Assembly: GCA_000702845.1 (NCBI GenBank) | Contig: JNKK01000008.1 | Coordinates: forward strand, 1-64,000 | From: Lachnospiraceae bacterium FE2018 | Lineage (GTDB): Bacteria > Bacillota > Clostridia > Lachnospirales > Lachnospiraceae | DNA: 64,000 nucleotides | Reading direction: 5' to 3' | Shown: piece after piece, positions 53,159 through 61,653 of the stretch | Position numbering within the stretch: position 1 is the first letter of the stretch | Layout of the letters: every line of letters starts with the position of its first letter | The notes under the pieces: generated by a model | Databases searched by the model: none | What the model was told of the DNA's origin: nothing | The model's input: only the letters and a program-made list of their open reading frames with translations | Translations under genes and position numbers: made by a program

Positions 53159-54580
53159 TTATCCGATGGTTCCCCGCATCTCCAGCCGGATCAGATTGTT
53201 CATCTCAACAGCATATTCGAGCGGAAGCTCCTTCGATACATTTTCAGCGAATCCGCTGACGATCAGCGCACGCGCTTCTTCTTCTGAAATTCCGCGGCTC
53301 ATCAGGTAGAACACTGCGTCATCGGAGATTCTTCCGATCTTGGCTTCGTGTCCGATATCGCACTTGTCGGTGCGGATATCCATCGCCGGAACCGTATCGG
53401 AACGGGACTCGGAGTCGATCATCAGAGACTGGCAGGATACGGAGGATTTTGTATTCTCCGCCTGCGGATTAACCACGACAGAGCTGCGGAAAGTACTGAT
53501 GCCGCCGCTCTTGGAAATCGAACGGGTATTCACGACCGAAGAAGTATCCGGCGCATTGTGGACGATTTTACAGCCGGTATCCAGATTCTGTCCCCTGCCG
53601 GCAAACGTCACGCCGGTAAACTCCGCGCGGGCACCTTTCCCGTTCAGCACACTCATCGGATACAGATAGGAGACATGAGATCCGAACGAACCGGAAACCC
53701 ATTCTACCTTTCCGCCTTCCTCACAGATTGCGCGCTTGGTATTCAGATTATACATGTTCTTGGACCAGTTCTCGATGGTAGAATACCGAAGCGTCGCATT
53801 CCTGCCGACAAACAGCTCCACGCAGCCGGCATGCAGATTTGCAATATTATATTTCGGTGCCGAACACCCTTCAATAAAATGCAGGTAAGCGCCCTCATCC
53901 ACAATAATGAGCGTGTGCTCAAACTGGCCTGCCCCCGGCGCATTCAGCCGGAAATACGACTGCAGCGGAATCTCAACCGAGACGCCCGGCGGCACATATA
54001 CGAAAGATCCGCCGGACCAGACAGCACCGTGCAGTGCCGCAAATTTATGATCCGTCGGCGGCACCAGCTTCATGAAATGCTTCTGAATCATGTCCGCATA
54101 TTCACCATGCATTGCGCTCTCCAGATCGGTATAGATAACGCCCTGTGCCGCAACCTCTTCTTTGACGTTGTGATACACAAGCTCCGAGTCATACTGCGCG
54201 CCGACACCGGCCAGCGATTCGCGCTCGGCCTTCGGGATACCCAGACGCTCAAACGTCTCCTTAATATCATCCGGAACCTCGTCCCACTCCGCATGCATTT
54301 TTGTATTTGGACGTACGTAAGTCACGATATTGTCCATGTTCAGACCGTCGATGGACGGACCCCAGTTCGGAATTTCCTTTTTATTATAGATTTCCAGTGA
54401 TTTCAGACGGAACTGATGCATCCACTCCGGATCATTCTTCTCTTCTGAAATCTTGTTGACGATCTCAGGGGTCAGACCCTCATCCACGCGATAGACATCT
54501 TTTTCCTCAAATCGAAAGTCATACATCTCGCGGTCGATATCGTCGACAAATGTTTTATCTTTCTTTACATTATCTGCCAT
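53159..54580 (-). CDS. sufB: Fe-S cluster assembly protein SufB
   Basis: 473 residues, typical length. The N-terminal part has LTPEIVNKISEEKNDPEWM, the core has PPGVSVEIPLQSYFRLNAPG and LHFIEGCSAPKY, and the C-terminus has DIGHEAKIGRISDDAVFYLMSRGISEEEAR. It is the scaffold subunit where clusters are built. It lies 27 bp after sufC and is followed by the intercistronic element. Confidence 0.97.
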   Translation of the reverse strand: MADNVKKDKTFVDDIDREMYDFRFEEKDVYRVDEGLTPEIVNKISEEKNDPEWMHQFRLKSLEIYNKKEIPNWGPSIDGLNMDNIVTYVRPNTKMHAEWDEVPDDIKETFERLGIPKAERESLAGVGAQYDSELVYHNVKEEVAAQGVIYTDLESAMHGEYADMIQKHFMKLVPPTDHKFAALHGAVWSGGSFVYVPPGVSVEIPLQSYFRLNAPGAGQFEHTLIIVDEGAYLHFIEGCSAPKYNIANLHAGCVELFVGRNATLRYSTIENWSKNMYNLNTKRAICEEGGKVEWVSGSFGSHVSYLYPMSVLNGKGARAEFTGVTFAGRGQNLDTGCKIVHNAPDTSSVVNTRSISKSGGISTFRSSVVVNPQAENTKSSVSCQSLMIDSESRSDTVPAMDIRTDKCDIGHEAKIGRISDDAVFYLMSRGISEEEARALIVSGFAENVSKELPLEYAVEMNNLIRLEMRGTIG

Positions 54581-54607
54581 GTTATCTTTCTCCCGGCTGA
54601 CTGATTG

Positions 54608-55366
54608 TTATTCTGCAGCATCTTCCTTATCATATGCGGCAAATCCGTTCGCATTGATTTCATCTACAAGAGACGCGTCTCCTGATGCCACAATCTGACC
54701 ATCTACAAGGATATGTGTCGCATCGACATGAAGCGAGGACAAAATACCCGTGCTGTGTGTGATAATGATCAGAGCAGAATCCTTATCTGCCTGAAAATGT
54801 TCGATACCGGCAGATACTGTCCGCACCGCATCAACATCCAGGCCGGAATCTGTCTCATCGAGGATCGCCAGTGTCGGCTTCAGCATCAGCAGCTGCAGAA
54901 TCTCGGCTTTCTTCTTTTCACCGCCGGAAAATCCGACATTCAGATCACGGTCTGCGTATGACTGATCCATCTGAAGCACTGCCAGTGCTTTTTTCATTTC
55001 CTTCCGGAAATCCCACAGACGAATCCGTTTTCCGGTGCGCTGCTCCAGTGCGGTCCGGATGAAATTGGAAAGTGAAATGCCCGATACCTCCAGCGGATTC
55101 TGGAACGACATGAACAGTCCCTCGGACGCGCGCTCATTCACACCAAGATCCAATACGTTTTTCCCGTTGAAAAACATCTCCCCGGATGTCACTTCGTAGG
55201 CCGGATTTCCCATCAGGGCATTTCCGAACGTGGATTTTCCCGCGCCGTTCGGTCCCATGATGACATGGGTCTCACCTTTCTTCACTTCCAGATTGAAACC
55301 CTTCAGGATCTCTTTATCTTCCACCCTGACATGCAGGTCTTTTACGCTTAATAATGTTTCTGACAT
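54608..55366 (-). CDS. sufC: Fe-S cluster assembly ATPase SufC
   Basis: 252 residues from ATG 55366 (MSETLLSVKDLHVRVEDKE), after a GGAGG site; an in-frame TTG four codons upstream lies before that site. Walker A is GPNGAGKSTFGN, the signature is VGFSGGEKKKAEILQLL, and Walker B is ILDETDSGLD. SufC powers the SufBCD scaffold. It is the first gene of the suf operon. Confidence 0.96.
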   Translation of the reverse strand: MSETLLSVKDLHVRVEDKEILKGFNLEVKKGETHVIMGPNGAGKSTFGNALMGNPAYEVTSGEMFFNGKNVLDLGVNERASEGLFMSFQNPLEVSGISLSNFIRTALEQRTGKRIRLWDFRKEMKKALAVLQMDQSYADRDLNVGFSGGEKKKAEILQLLMLKPTLAILDETDSGLDVDAVRTVSAGIEHFQADKDSALIIITHSTGILSSLHVDATHILVDGQIVASGDASLVDEINANGFAAYDKEDAAE

Positions 55367-55418
55367 GATTTCCTCCAAAAAAGTCTACTAAATCACTGCA
55401 CTTTTTTCTGCGTGTCCA

Positions 55419-55447
55419 ATTATATTATAGGTATGCATGGAATGCAA
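55419..55447 (-). promoter_or_regulatory. Promoter of sufCBDSU
   Basis: Minus strand: TTGCAT (55447-55442), 17-bp spacer, TATAAT (55424-55419). A second overlapping TATAAT lies at 55429-55424. I saw no clear regulator box. Confidence 0.65.
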
Positions 55448-55479
55448 GACTATTTCCGCCGGGATTTCGTTATTAAACG

Positions 55480-55529
55480 TAAAAAACACCGCATATGATA
55501 TACAGTAAAACACGATACATCATATGCGG
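55480..55529 (-). terminator. Terminator of the dlt operon
   Basis: CCGCATATGAT (55489-55499) and ATCATATGCGG (55519-55529) pair perfectly over 11 bp. On the minus strand the stem is followed by TGTTTTTTAC. Confidence 0.85.
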
Positions 55530-55556
55530 CAGTTTTTGCTTTGCTTCAATACAGTT

Positions 55557-55787
55557 TTATGCTTCCTGTCTGAGTTTCTCGACCAGCTCAAAGATCGCCT
55601 CTGCGGAATTGAAGTTCTCCGGCAGCAGATCATTGACATTGATCTCGATATCAAACGCATCATTCAGCTCTCCTACGATTGAAATGATGTCAAAAGAATC
55701 CAGAATCTCATCGTCAATCAGTCTTGTTTCTTTCGTGAAGTCCACGTCCGGGCGTGCCTCTTCGAGGATTTCCATAATCTCATCCAT
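55557..55787 (-). CDS. dltC: D-alanyl carrier protein
   Basis: 76 residues of the acyl-carrier fold, with the phosphopantetheine serine S31 in the ILDSFDIISI motif. DltC carries activated D-alanine from DltA to the membrane acyltransferase. It is the last gene of this dlt operon, 81 bp after dltA and just before the terminator. Confidence 0.93.
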   Translation of the reverse strand: MDEIMEILEEARPDVDFTKETRLIDDEILDSFDIISIVGELNDAFDIEINVNDLLPENFNSAEAIFELVEKLRQEA

Positions 55788-55868
55788 GTGTATCTCTCCC
55801 TTTCTTTCATTGTTTCAGGTTTCTTCCGGCGTTTCCGCTTCTTCCCGGCAGAATATCCGGTCTCTCCG

Positions 55869-57440
55869 TTACTTCTTCTGCAGGATCTCCTGCTTCAGCA
55901 GTGCGCGGTCGATCTTTCCGTGCGCATTCATCGGGATCTGTTCATACTTCAGATACTTATTCGGCCACATGTATTTAGGCAGCCATTTTCCGAGTTCTGC
56001 GACAATCTGCTTTTTATCCCCCGCCTCAGACTGGTAGATGCAGACAATCTTCTCGCGCTCTGTATCATAGATACAGCAGGCAATCGTAATAAAGTCAATT
56101 GCGTTAAGAGCTGCCTCCACCTCGCCGAGTTCGATCCGGTGTCCCATATGCTTAATCTGGGAATCACTCCGGTTTGCGAACATCAGCGCACCTGTCTCAT
56201 CATAGTAACCGAGATCGCCCGTCCTGTAAACAAGATTTTGATATCCGGTCGTTTCCGGATCACGGACAAAGCTCTCTGCAGTCTTCTCAGGGTTATTGTA
56301 ATATCCAAGCGCAAGGCCGGTTCCTTCCACACAGATCTCTCCGATCCTGCCGGTTTCCCGGATGCGATGCTGCTGTTCATCCATCAGACAAATCCGCATA
56401 TTGGGAAGCACTTTTCCGATCGGAAGGGCACTTCCCGCATCAAACCGCCGGTCAACGACATAGTACGTACAGTTGCAGGTGATCTCTGTCGGTCCGTAAA
56501 GATTGACATACCGGACATCCGGCAGGTTGTCCATCCAGTAATTCAGCGCCTTAACGGGCATGACCTCGCCGGAAAACATGACATCTTTCAGCTGCAGCGA
56601 TGTTTCTGGCTCTACATCCGTAAGGACTTTGAAATCCGCCACAATCCGCACTGCTGAAACAGCCCAGATAATTGTATTAACTTTCCGCTCCGCCAGATAT
56701 GGAATCAGCGTCTTCGGCATAACAAACATCCGCTTCGGAATCACCTGTACCGTTCCGCCGCAGTAAAGCGCATTATAAATATCTTTGACAGATACATCAA
56801 AATCAAACGGCGCCTGATTGCCGAACACATTTCCGTCCGGGAAATTGAATGCGTCTTCGAAGGAATGTACGAGATCCAGCACTGAGCGGTGCGCAATCAG
56901 AACGCCCTTCGGCACACCTGTCGATCCGGATGTAAAAATCGCATACAGCGGATCGGTATCAATCATGCCCGAAAGAATTGTTTCCAGATTCTGCTCCCGG
57001 CCGGATTCTGCAGTTTCTGTCTTGCTTCCGGCAGCACTCATATCTCCTTCAGTTCCTTCAAGAATCTCTCTGACAGAAAGCGCCGGCACTTTGCACTTGT
57101 GTCCTCCGTCCGTCGCATCCAGAACAGCCAGCGGCTGCAGTTCATTCAGAATTGTCTGTACACGCATCTCCGGAAGCGCAGGATCCACCGGAACATAGAA
57201 GTTGCCGCTGCAGGCAATTCCCAGGAACGTCTCAATCGAACGCAGATTGCGGTCAATCAGCACTGCCACCGGCTTTCTGATCTCGCCATGTGTCACGTGC
57301 GCCAGCAGATAGCTGCCGATCTTACGCACATCCGAGGCATATGCCCGGTAAGTCACCTCGCTGTTCTCATCCGCAAGCGCAGTCTGCTCCGGCCGCTCCT
57401 TCTCCTGCCGCCACAACAAATCTAATACTGTTTTTATCAT
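55869..57440 (-). CDS. dltA: D-alanine--carrier protein ligase
   Basis: 523 residues of the adenylate-forming family. The AMP motif YAIFTSGSTGVPKGV is at 166-180, then NLYGPTEITCN and YRTGDLGYYDETGALMF, and KIDRALLKQEI at the end. It activates D-alanine and loads it on DltC. The order here (after dltB, before dltC) differs from the usual dltABCD. It is preceded by an intercistronic gap of 195 bp holding copy 2 of the structured element. Confidence 0.93.
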   Translation of the reverse strand: MIKTVLDLLWRQEKERPEQTALADENSEVTYRAYASDVRKIGSYLLAHVTHGEIRKPVAVLIDRNLRSIETFLGIACSGNFYVPVDPALPEMRVQTILNELQPLAVLDATDGGHKCKVPALSVREILEGTEGDMSAAGSKTETAESGREQNLETILSGMIDTDPLYAIFTSGSTGVPKGVLIAHRSVLDLVHSFEDAFNFPDGNVFGNQAPFDFDVSVKDIYNALYCGGTVQVIPKRMFVMPKTLIPYLAERKVNTIIWAVSAVRIVADFKVLTDVEPETSLQLKDVMFSGEVMPVKALNYWMDNLPDVRYVNLYGPTEITCNCTYYVVDRRFDAGSALPIGKVLPNMRICLMDEQQHRIRETGRIGEICVEGTGLALGYYNNPEKTAESFVRDPETTGYQNLVYRTGDLGYYDETGALMFANRSDSQIKHMGHRIELGEVEAALNAIDFITIACCIYDTEREKIVCIYQSEAGDKKQIVAELGKWLPKYMWPNKYLKYEQIPMNAHGKIDRALLKQEILQKK

Positions 57441-57489
57441 GTTTACTCTCTTCTTTCTCCGATGATGATATACAACATTATAAATGCGG

Positions 57490-57616
57490 GATTCAACAAA
57501 TTCAATCTCAGGTACTTTGAGACCGCCGGTACTTGCTGAACAGGCTTGCCCTGTGAAGCTTAGTACCGCTGCGCGTCGAAAGCAGCGCGAGCGTGCCTGA
57601 GATGAATTGTTGAATT
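57490..57616 (-). repeat. Structured intercistronic element, copy 2 (dltB-dltA gap)
   Basis: 127 bp, about 90% identical to 53005-53134. The terminal stem is longer here because ATGCGG (57484-57489) and CCGCAT (57617-57622) add to it. The central hairpin has CGGTACT (57527-57533) pairing with AGTACCG (57562-57568), with GA facing GA at 57538-57539 and 57555-57556. Its tip is ACAGG/CCTGT, where copy 1 has GCAA-GAC/GTC-TTGC. So the tip changes in sequence but keeps pairing. It begins 19 nt after the dltB stop and ends 49 nt before the dltA start. Confidence 0.85.
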
Positions 57617-57635
57617 CCGCATATCACACAAAAGT

Positions 57636-59246
57636 TTAAAATCCCTGATAAATAAAATCTGACGCGTTATAACCCGGCCCGTAAATACCCAGCCGGATAA
57701 TCAGAAAGATCGCAATAAAGTAAATGATCCACCGGAACACAATCCCCTGCTCTGCAAAGATCATGCGCAGTTTCGTGCCGCGTTCATTGACCACATCCAC
57801 GATTCCGAGCAGTACAATCATCAGAATCAGGAAGAAAATCTCCCATTCTTTCAGGCCGAGATTCAAAAATGTCCCGTCTGTAAAGACCCACGGATTGAAT
57901 CCGGCAAAGGTTGCCTTCAGCATCTGCAGACTAATATGCGCCGCCTGTGTGCAGTCAAAGTACCGGCCGAAGGTAACCAGTACCAGGGTACGCGCCATCT
58001 GAAACAGCTTCCAGCTCACAGATTCGCCGTCGATATGCAGGACACGTCTGCTGTCATTTCCGAATTTTTCAAAGAACGTATCGGCGGATGTCAGAATCGC
58101 GTGATAAGTTCCGTATATCACGTAACGCCACGCCGCGCCGTGCCAGATACCGACCAGCAGGAAGACAATGAAGGAGGCAAACATAGACGGAATGACTTTT
58201 CCGTAATAATTGCCGATCTTCTTTTTCATGTTCTTCTGCATCTTCGCGAAGCTCTTGGAAAGCGCGATCGGATAGAATACGTAATCACGCATCCAGTGCC
58301 CGAGAGAGATATGCCAGCGCTGCCAGAATTCCGATACCGTCCGCGACATATAAGGCTGCCGGAAGTTCTCGTACATGGAAATTCCAAACAGATCCGAGGC
58401 GCCGAAAATAATATCCATTCCTCCGGAAAAATCCGCGTACATCTGCACGCCGTACAGAAGAACACCGACAAAAATGGTAATGCCGGTATATCCGTTTTCC
58501 GCAAAACCGCCGGTGATGGAACTGACCATGATCGCCATGCGGTCTGCGATGACCATTTTTTTGAAATAGCCCCAGAGCATGCGCATAATCCCCTGCCGAA
58601 AACGGACTGCGTCAAATGAGTGACCGCTTTTCAGCTGATCCGCCAGCAGATCATACCGTCCGATCGGGCCCTGAATCATCTGCGGAAAAAATGATGCAAA
58701 CAGACCAAAGTGCAGGATATTTTTCTCTGCCTGATACTTCCCGCGGTAGACATCAATGAGATAGCCCATTGTCTGGAACGTATAGAAAGAGATGCCCAAA
58801 GGAAGAAGCAGATGAAGCCCTGTATCGGCCTGAAATGCTGACGGAAACAGTGCCCTCACGTTTTCCATGACGAAATTTCCGTATTTCAGGACAGCAAGAA
58901 TGCCGAAATTCAACAGCAGCGTCAGTACGAGAATTCGCTTTGTGCGCTTCTGATATGCTGCCTTGATTTCTTTTTTCTGTTCTCTGGACATCGGATTCCC
59001 GGCATTTTTTGCGTCAAGAACCACCTGTTTCTGCTCCGCATTCAGCTGATCCATGCGCCGCGCGCCCAGAAATGTCGTAATGATCGTCACCAGGATAAAA
59101 ATGCACGCTTTCCAGTCTCCGCAGGACACATAGAACAGAATGCTGCCGGCCAGCAGCACGATCCACTGAAACCGCTTCGGAACTGCATAATATATTATAA
59201 ATAAGATTGCCAGAAATCCCAGGAAGGGAAGTGACAGGATCGACAT
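57636..59246 (-). CDS. dltB: Membrane-bound O-acyltransferase DltB
   Basis: 536 residues with about eleven hydrophobic segments of the MBOAT family. The marks are SEFWQRWHISLGHWMRDYVFYP and GIWHGAAWRYVIYG with the catalytic histidine. DltB moves D-alanine from DltC across the membrane to teichoic acid. The loop KRTKRILVLTLLLN and the N-terminal LSLPFLGFLAILFIIYYAVP are normal. It starts 3 bp after the dltD-like gene, so the two are coupled. Confidence 0.92.
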   Translation of the reverse strand: MSILSLPFLGFLAILFIIYYAVPKRFQWIVLLAGSILFYVSCGDWKACIFILVTIITTFLGARRMDQLNAEQKQVVLDAKNAGNPMSREQKKEIKAAYQKRTKRILVLTLLLNFGILAVLKYGNFVMENVRALFPSAFQADTGLHLLLPLGISFYTFQTMGYLIDVYRGKYQAEKNILHFGLFASFFPQMIQGPIGRYDLLADQLKSGHSFDAVRFRQGIMRMLWGYFKKMVIADRMAIMVSSITGGFAENGYTGITIFVGVLLYGVQMYADFSGGMDIIFGASDLFGISMYENFRQPYMSRTVSEFWQRWHISLGHWMRDYVFYPIALSKSFAKMQKNMKKKIGNYYGKVIPSMFASFIVFLLVGIWHGAAWRYVIYGTYHAILTSADTFFEKFGNDSRRVLHIDGESVSWKLFQMARTLVLVTFGRYFDCTQAAHISLQMLKATFAGFNPWVFTDGTFLNLGLKEWEIFFLILMIVLLGIVDVVNERGTKLRMIFAEQGIVFRWIIYFIAIFLIIRLGIYGPGYNASDFIYQGF

Positions 59247-59249
59247 GAT

Positions 59250-60371
59250 TTAGTCCTCTGCTGCAGCTGCTTTTGCTTCTTTTTTCGCTTTTTTCTTTGC
59301 TGCCTTCTTAATTATTTTCTCCAGCTTTGCCTTTTCATCGGCGACGGTTGCATCCCACTCGGTCCGGTCATTATCCCATTCCGCGTATTCTTTCGTCCCG
59401 CGGTGATCCGGCAGATCAAAATCATTTACAAGACGCGCCGACAGCCAGTCTGTAATCTTTTCCGCACCGAATATATTCCAGTGCCCGCCATTCTGAAAAT
59501 CTCTGGATGCGTCCAGTCCGATCTCATCATAATACTCTTCCCCGTCAATAAACGGGAAGCCCGCGTCTTCGATCTTCTGCTGTACATAATTAACATTTTC
59601 AATCATGTAATCATTGTACATGGCGATCCGGTACGGATAATACAGAAACAGCACCTTTGTCTCTGTGGGAATCTGACTGCATGCTGCAAGGATTTCATCC
59701 AGATATGCATCCAGATTTTCCTCCAGCGGAACAATGTCATCATTGATTTCAGGGACCGGAATATCACCTTCCCAGCCCATAAAATTATAGCCCCGGTTGA
59801 TAAACTTATAGGCACCGTTCCAGTTTTTCCAGTTCAGCGGCTGATTGTGATAGAGGATAATATCGAAATAGTAAGACAGACTGCCTGTGTTATGCGGCAG
59901 GGTCTTCCACAGGAATTTCATCCGGTCCGGCGAATAGCGGTATCCGTCTGTGTTGTAACGCACAGAGGCCGTATCTCCTTCCTCCCAGAGCTGCTTCATG
60001 GTGACTTTACGGATCAGAGGCCGCACATCAATAACAAGAAGCTCCGGAGACTGGGTCTTCAGCGCTTCTTTGATTGAATAAGTAATCGATTCCACCGTGC
60101 GCTCATTCGTGCAGAAGTTATATGATGTATAACCGTACGCCTCATATGCCTGCATCGGCACATAAGCGGACATCGTCCCGCTGGTGCCGATAAAAACGAC
60201 ATCCAGCGAGTTCTCCGGCTCCGCGTAATAGCCGCTGATATTGTTGCGTGTATGGGAAAGCTCAGGCTTTACCAGATACGAGAGATGCAGCAGGCCATAC
60301 GCGAAAATCGCGCCGAATATCACGATGCGCAGGATGATTCCTGTTATTCTTTTTACTGCAGGTTTCTTCAT
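59250..60371 (-). CDS. dltD: DltD-like SGNH-type wall acylation protein
   Basis: 373 residues. One N-terminal membrane anchor (about 11-33) is followed by an outside SGNH-like domain with GTSGTMSAYVPMQAYEA (nucleophile serine) and GGHWNIFGAEKI (D/H side with histidine). A very basic tail rich in K, A and E ends the chain. By position next to dltB it should take the final D-alanyl transfer step, as DltD or AlgJ/X-type proteins do. It is the first gene of the operon here. It could also serve another acyl group, so the symbol is tentative. Confidence 0.7.
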   Translation of the reverse strand: MKKPAVKRITGIILRIVIFGAIFAYGLLHLSYLVKPELSHTRNNISGYYAEPENSLDVVFIGTSGTMSAYVPMQAYEAYGYTSYNFCTNERTVESITYSIKEALKTQSPELLVIDVRPLIRKVTMKQLWEEGDTASVRYNTDGYRYSPDRMKFLWKTLPHNTGSLSYYFDIILYHNQPLNWKNWNGAYKFINRGYNFMGWEGDIPVPEINDDIVPLEENLDAYLDEILAACSQIPTETKVLFLYYPYRIAMYNDYMIENVNYVQQKIEDAGFPFIDGEEYYDEIGLDASRDFQNGGHWNIFGAEKITDWLSARLVNDFDLPDHRGTKEYAEWDNDRTEWDATVADEKAKLEKIIKKAAKKKAKKEAKAAAAED

Positions 60372-60443
60372 AATCGTTTATTTCTCTGCTTTATGGCCGG
60401 ACAGTAGTTTATAAAAATGATTTCTCCGGCATGGTGACTCAGA

Positions 60444-61631
60444 TCAGCTGATTTTATGCCTTCCGACAACAACAGCCGTGTGGCCATATTCCAGAAGCAG
60501 AATATCGCCGCGTTTCAGCTTGCCGGTCTTCTTGGTATATGCGTTTGAAGTATAAAGTGTGAATCTTCCTGTGCTCATCAGCTTGCTGCGCAGCACGCCG
60601 GTAGTGGCACTGTTGGAACTGTCATACATCACAACAGACTGCGGGATTCCCGCGTACATGCACGCCAGAGAGACCAGCGCACTGCAGTCTGTCTCACACA
60701 GAGCTGAGACACGTCCCGGATCATAGCCGACCTTTTTTGCATAATGCAGAAGGGTGTTGCGGTCGCCCATGTCATAACCGATGTTATCATTTTTCGCCGC
60801 GCGTTCCATCGCATATGCAATTTTGTCTGCAAAAACAGAATTCTTCGGACGAAGTACACAGTTCCAGGGACGGTTGTACCAGCTTCGGATACAGACCTCT
60901 GTTCCGGTCTGATCGCCTGCCTGCCCATGATATCCGCCGCCGAACTCGTTGCCGGAGGCATGTGCTATCATCAGATCCACAAAATTTCCTGTTGATTCGT
61001 TAAAGGAATAGGTGACGCCGTCAATGGTCTTATCTCCAAGCACCATCTTGCCTTCTTCATCAAAATAGCAGGTATACGTCTTGCCGTTCCGGATTACTTT
61101 CTGAAATCCGACTTTTGCCGCACCTGTCTTTTTATCAAACAGATAATAGTTCCCCCGGATCTTTTTCAATCCCTTAACGCGGCGGCCTTTCTTATTGTAA
61201 TAGCACATTTTATAGATGTTTTCCTGGAGTTTGATTGATACAAACTCGCTGGTCGCCATCGCATAATTGCTCTTGAAATAATACCAGTACTTGCCGATTT
61301 TCTGTTCGCCTTTTACGGCATGCCCTTCCGCATCATAATAACAGTATTTCGTTCGTCTGCCTTCGATTTTGATCAGTTTTTTCTTCGTGATTGCTCCGGT
61401 CTTTTTATTGAAGTAATACCAGTATTTTCCGATTTTCTTCTTACCGGTTACCATCCTGCCGTTCTTATAATAGTGCGTATGGTCTTCATCCCAGCCGTTC
61501 GTCACCTCTTCAGCTGCCGCAACACTGATTGCCGACACGGCAAGATCACCGCCTGCAATCCCGAGCCCAAGCATCAGGCATAACAGAATCATGCCTGCTT
61601 TTTTCGCGATCCGGTTCATTGTCTGCTTCAC
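60444..61631 (-). CDS. Wall-repeat protein with NlpC/P60-like amidase domain
   Basis: 395 residues. A signal peptide (1-40, ends near AVSAISVAAAEE) is followed by about seven wall-binding repeats with GKYWYYF, CYYDAEGHAVKG and similar. The C-terminal domain (about 215-395) is of the NlpC/P60/CHAP type: ALCETDCSALVSLACMYAG holds the catalytic cysteine, and GHTAVVVG the histidine. It probably cuts peptidoglycan. Its repeats are like those of the next gene, so the pair shares a wall-targeting device. The repeats differ from true choline-binding modules. Confidence 0.85.
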   Translation of the reverse strand: MKQTMNRIAKKAGMILLCLMLGLGIAGGDLAVSAISVAAAEEVTNGWDEDHTHYYKNGRMVTGKKKIGKYWYYFNKKTGAITKKKLIKIEGRRTKYCYYDAEGHAVKGEQKIGKYWYYFKSNYAMATSEFVSIKLQENIYKMCYYNKKGRRVKGLKKIRGNYYLFDKKTGAAKVGFQKVIRNGKTYTCYFDEEGKMVLGDKTIDGVTYSFNESTGNFVDLMIAHASGNEFGGGYHGQAGDQTGTEVCIRSWYNRPWNCVLRPKNSVFADKIAYAMERAAKNDNIGYDMGDRNTLLHYAKKVGYDPGRVSALCETDCSALVSLACMYAGIPQSVVMYDSSNSATTGVLRSKLMSTGRFTLYTSNAYTKKTGKLKRGDILLLEYGHTAVVVGRHKIS

Positions 61632-61653
61632 GATTTTCCCCTTTCATACAGCT

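Noticed and set aside
53005-57616. Terminal inverted repeats of an insertion sequence
   Set aside because: No transposase or coding frame lies within either copy, and no clear target-site duplication is visible. A MITE origin remains possible, but the structure with kept pairing argues for an RNA or DNA structural role.
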